The notes beneath the pieces were generated by a model, which made no database searches, had not been told where the DNA came from, and saw only the letters and a list, made by a program, of their open reading frames with translations. Below, one piece after another: positions 62,880-64,000 of a stretch of DNA of 64,000 nucleotides; position 1 is the stretch's first letter; each line of letters begins with the position of its first letter. Both the position numbers and the translations under genes were made by a program. This DNA is from Cristatella mucedo (taxonomy: Eukaryota; Bryozoa; Phylactolaemata; Cristatellidae): assembly GCA_009760855.2 (NCBI GenBank), contig WPIO01000100.1, positions 803,501-867,500 of the forward strand, written 5' to 3'.

Positions 62880-63130
62880 CTCCGGTCGTTGCTTTTGGGA
62901 CTCCATAGACGCCGTGTGCCTCTAAAACTCGTCGAATCCGTAGAAGACCACAGTGTCTTTAGCTCCTAAAGCCTTGAGGTCGTTCCCCGGCTGACGCCAG
63001 CACGACTTCCCCTAACTTGACACAATTTACGAAGACGCCAAAACCCATTTGATTCTGACATTATTTACGATGATATTTTGAATGTTCCTGTATGTGCGCA
63101 CGCATACTGAAATTCTGCTTCTAATTAGCA
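62880..63130 (+). mobile_element. Degenerate LINE C-terminus
   Basis: 'gaagaccacagtgtctttagctcctaaagccttgaggtcgttccccggctgacg' parallels the GDRAFSSYAPKAWNSLP block, followed by 'caatttacgaagacgccaaaacccatttg' for the FKxxLKTHL end. Confidence 0.6.
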
Positions 63131-63289
63131 CTAACTAGTTGAACTGCTTGCATGCATGGACGGCTCTAGGGAATTTTAGGAAGCAAGATACAATAGTAAA
63201 CATGAGCGCATAAATCTGGTCACGAGTTGAGAGTGAGAGCTTAGATTTGTGAATCTTTTCCTGCCCTCTGCTACATAGGAGCTGAAAAG

Positions 63290-63820
63290 TGCTTTGCCTC
63301 TGGAACGTCCATCCTCTTAGTGCACTAGTACTCTTACCACACCACTTCTCGCCGACATGCACAGGCTACCAGTCAAGCAACGGATTGACTTCAAGGTTTT
63401 GTCTCTTACTTTTAGGTCCCTTCATTCTTTGGCTCCAGCCTATCTCTCAGATCTACTCTCCCACCAGGCCAAGCATCGTACCACCCGCTTTTCGGAATCC
63501 AACAGTTTACCAATACCTCGTACAAGCCTCAAATCCTTTGGAGAATGTGCATTTAGTTCATATGCTCCCAAAGCCTGGAACTCACTCCCGACTTGCGTCA
63601 CGACGTCTCCTGACTTTATCACATTTAAAAAGAACCTAAAAGCGCACTTGTTTATGACAGCATTTAGTGGGTCTCTGTGATTGGTCCTGTATATGCTTAT
63701 GCGTGCTGACGCTGTGCATGCTGCCACTAACTACGCTTGCATGCTGACCCTGTGTATGTCACTCCAAACCATGTTATTCTTGTTGCTTATTGAGCCTGCT
63801 ACCACTAACCATTCGAAAGT
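63290..63820 (+). mobile_element. LINE-A C-terminus and 3' UTR
   Basis: Open frame 63357-63680: LPVKQRIDFKVLSLTFRSLH, SLAPAYLSDLLSHQAKHRTT, SYAPKAWNSLPTC, ending FSGSL. The 3' UTR repeats 'gcatgctgccactaactacgc...gcatgctgaccctgtgtatgtcac'. It lacks the (ATT)n end; truncated or recombined near 63820. Confidence 0.88.
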
Positions 63821-64000
63821 GTGAATATAGTTATATGTAAATTAGCCGGCGGAGCCCTGCCCTGCCCTACCCTGTCAGGCCGTGGATGCTACCCACGACA
63901 CTCGGTTCAGGAACAGAGACCACAAGGCATATACCGTGAATACAGTGGCGTGTTGACTCCTGAGTGCACCAAATTACGAGTTTTTTTTTAGATGCGAGCT

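Overview
The window is nuclear DNA from an animal, most likely a non-vertebrate metazoan. It has spliced protein-coding genes with GT-AG introns of 0.2 to 5.5 kb, very dense L2/CR1-type non-LTR retrotransposon debris, tRNA-derived SINEs, Tc1/mariner transposase relics, one LTR-element remnant and long microsatellites. There is no bacterial-style gene packing. I could not place the species from sequence alone.

Two host genes are supported. (1) A group I p21-activated kinase (PAK) on the + strand can be rebuilt as seven exons between 25481 and 40062. Every splice phase fits, giving a 567-residue protein with CRIB/autoinhibitory region, Ala/Pro-rich linker and complete kinase domain. (2) The first three coding exons of RRP9 (U3-55K, a U3 snoRNP WD40 protein) lie on the - strand between 14194 and 8815. 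They encode the basic/acidic N-terminus; the WD40 exons were not found in the left 8.8 kb and probably lie beyond the window edge. Two exon-like segments (44250-44332 and 47873-48029, + strand) may belong to a third gene that I could not identify.

Layout: 1-8140 is a patchwork of LINE copies in both orientations. 8440-8760 is a Tc1 fragment. 8815-14194 is the 5' part of RRP9 with its introns, followed by a GC-rich upstream region to about 15130. 15500-25480 is repeat-rich intergenic DNA with two large AT palindromes, a (TG)n tract, LINE-B and SINE copies. 25481-40062 is PAK; its large introns hold a Tc1 relic, microsatellites, a CTG-repeat tract and nested LINEs. 40063-48500 has SINEs, an LTR remnant, LINE-A fragments and the candidate exons. 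48500-58140 is mostly low-information DNA with old LINE pieces and a 35-bp minisatellite. 58143-63820 is again LINE-dense and includes the longest LINE-A copy (endonuclease end through reverse transcriptase to 3' tail).

Two LINE families dominate. LINE-A ends in (ATT)n after a conserved 3' stem-like motif around 'agagattaagttctct'. LINE-B ends in (ATTAC)n. One SINE family (SINE-B) carries a tail resembling the LINE-A 3' end, which suggests LINE-A-type machinery moved it. Several nested insertions, one with a visible target-site duplication, allow relative dating. I found no previously undescribed molecular system; the most useful results are the two reconstructed genes, the unassigned exon pair and the nested-repeat history.
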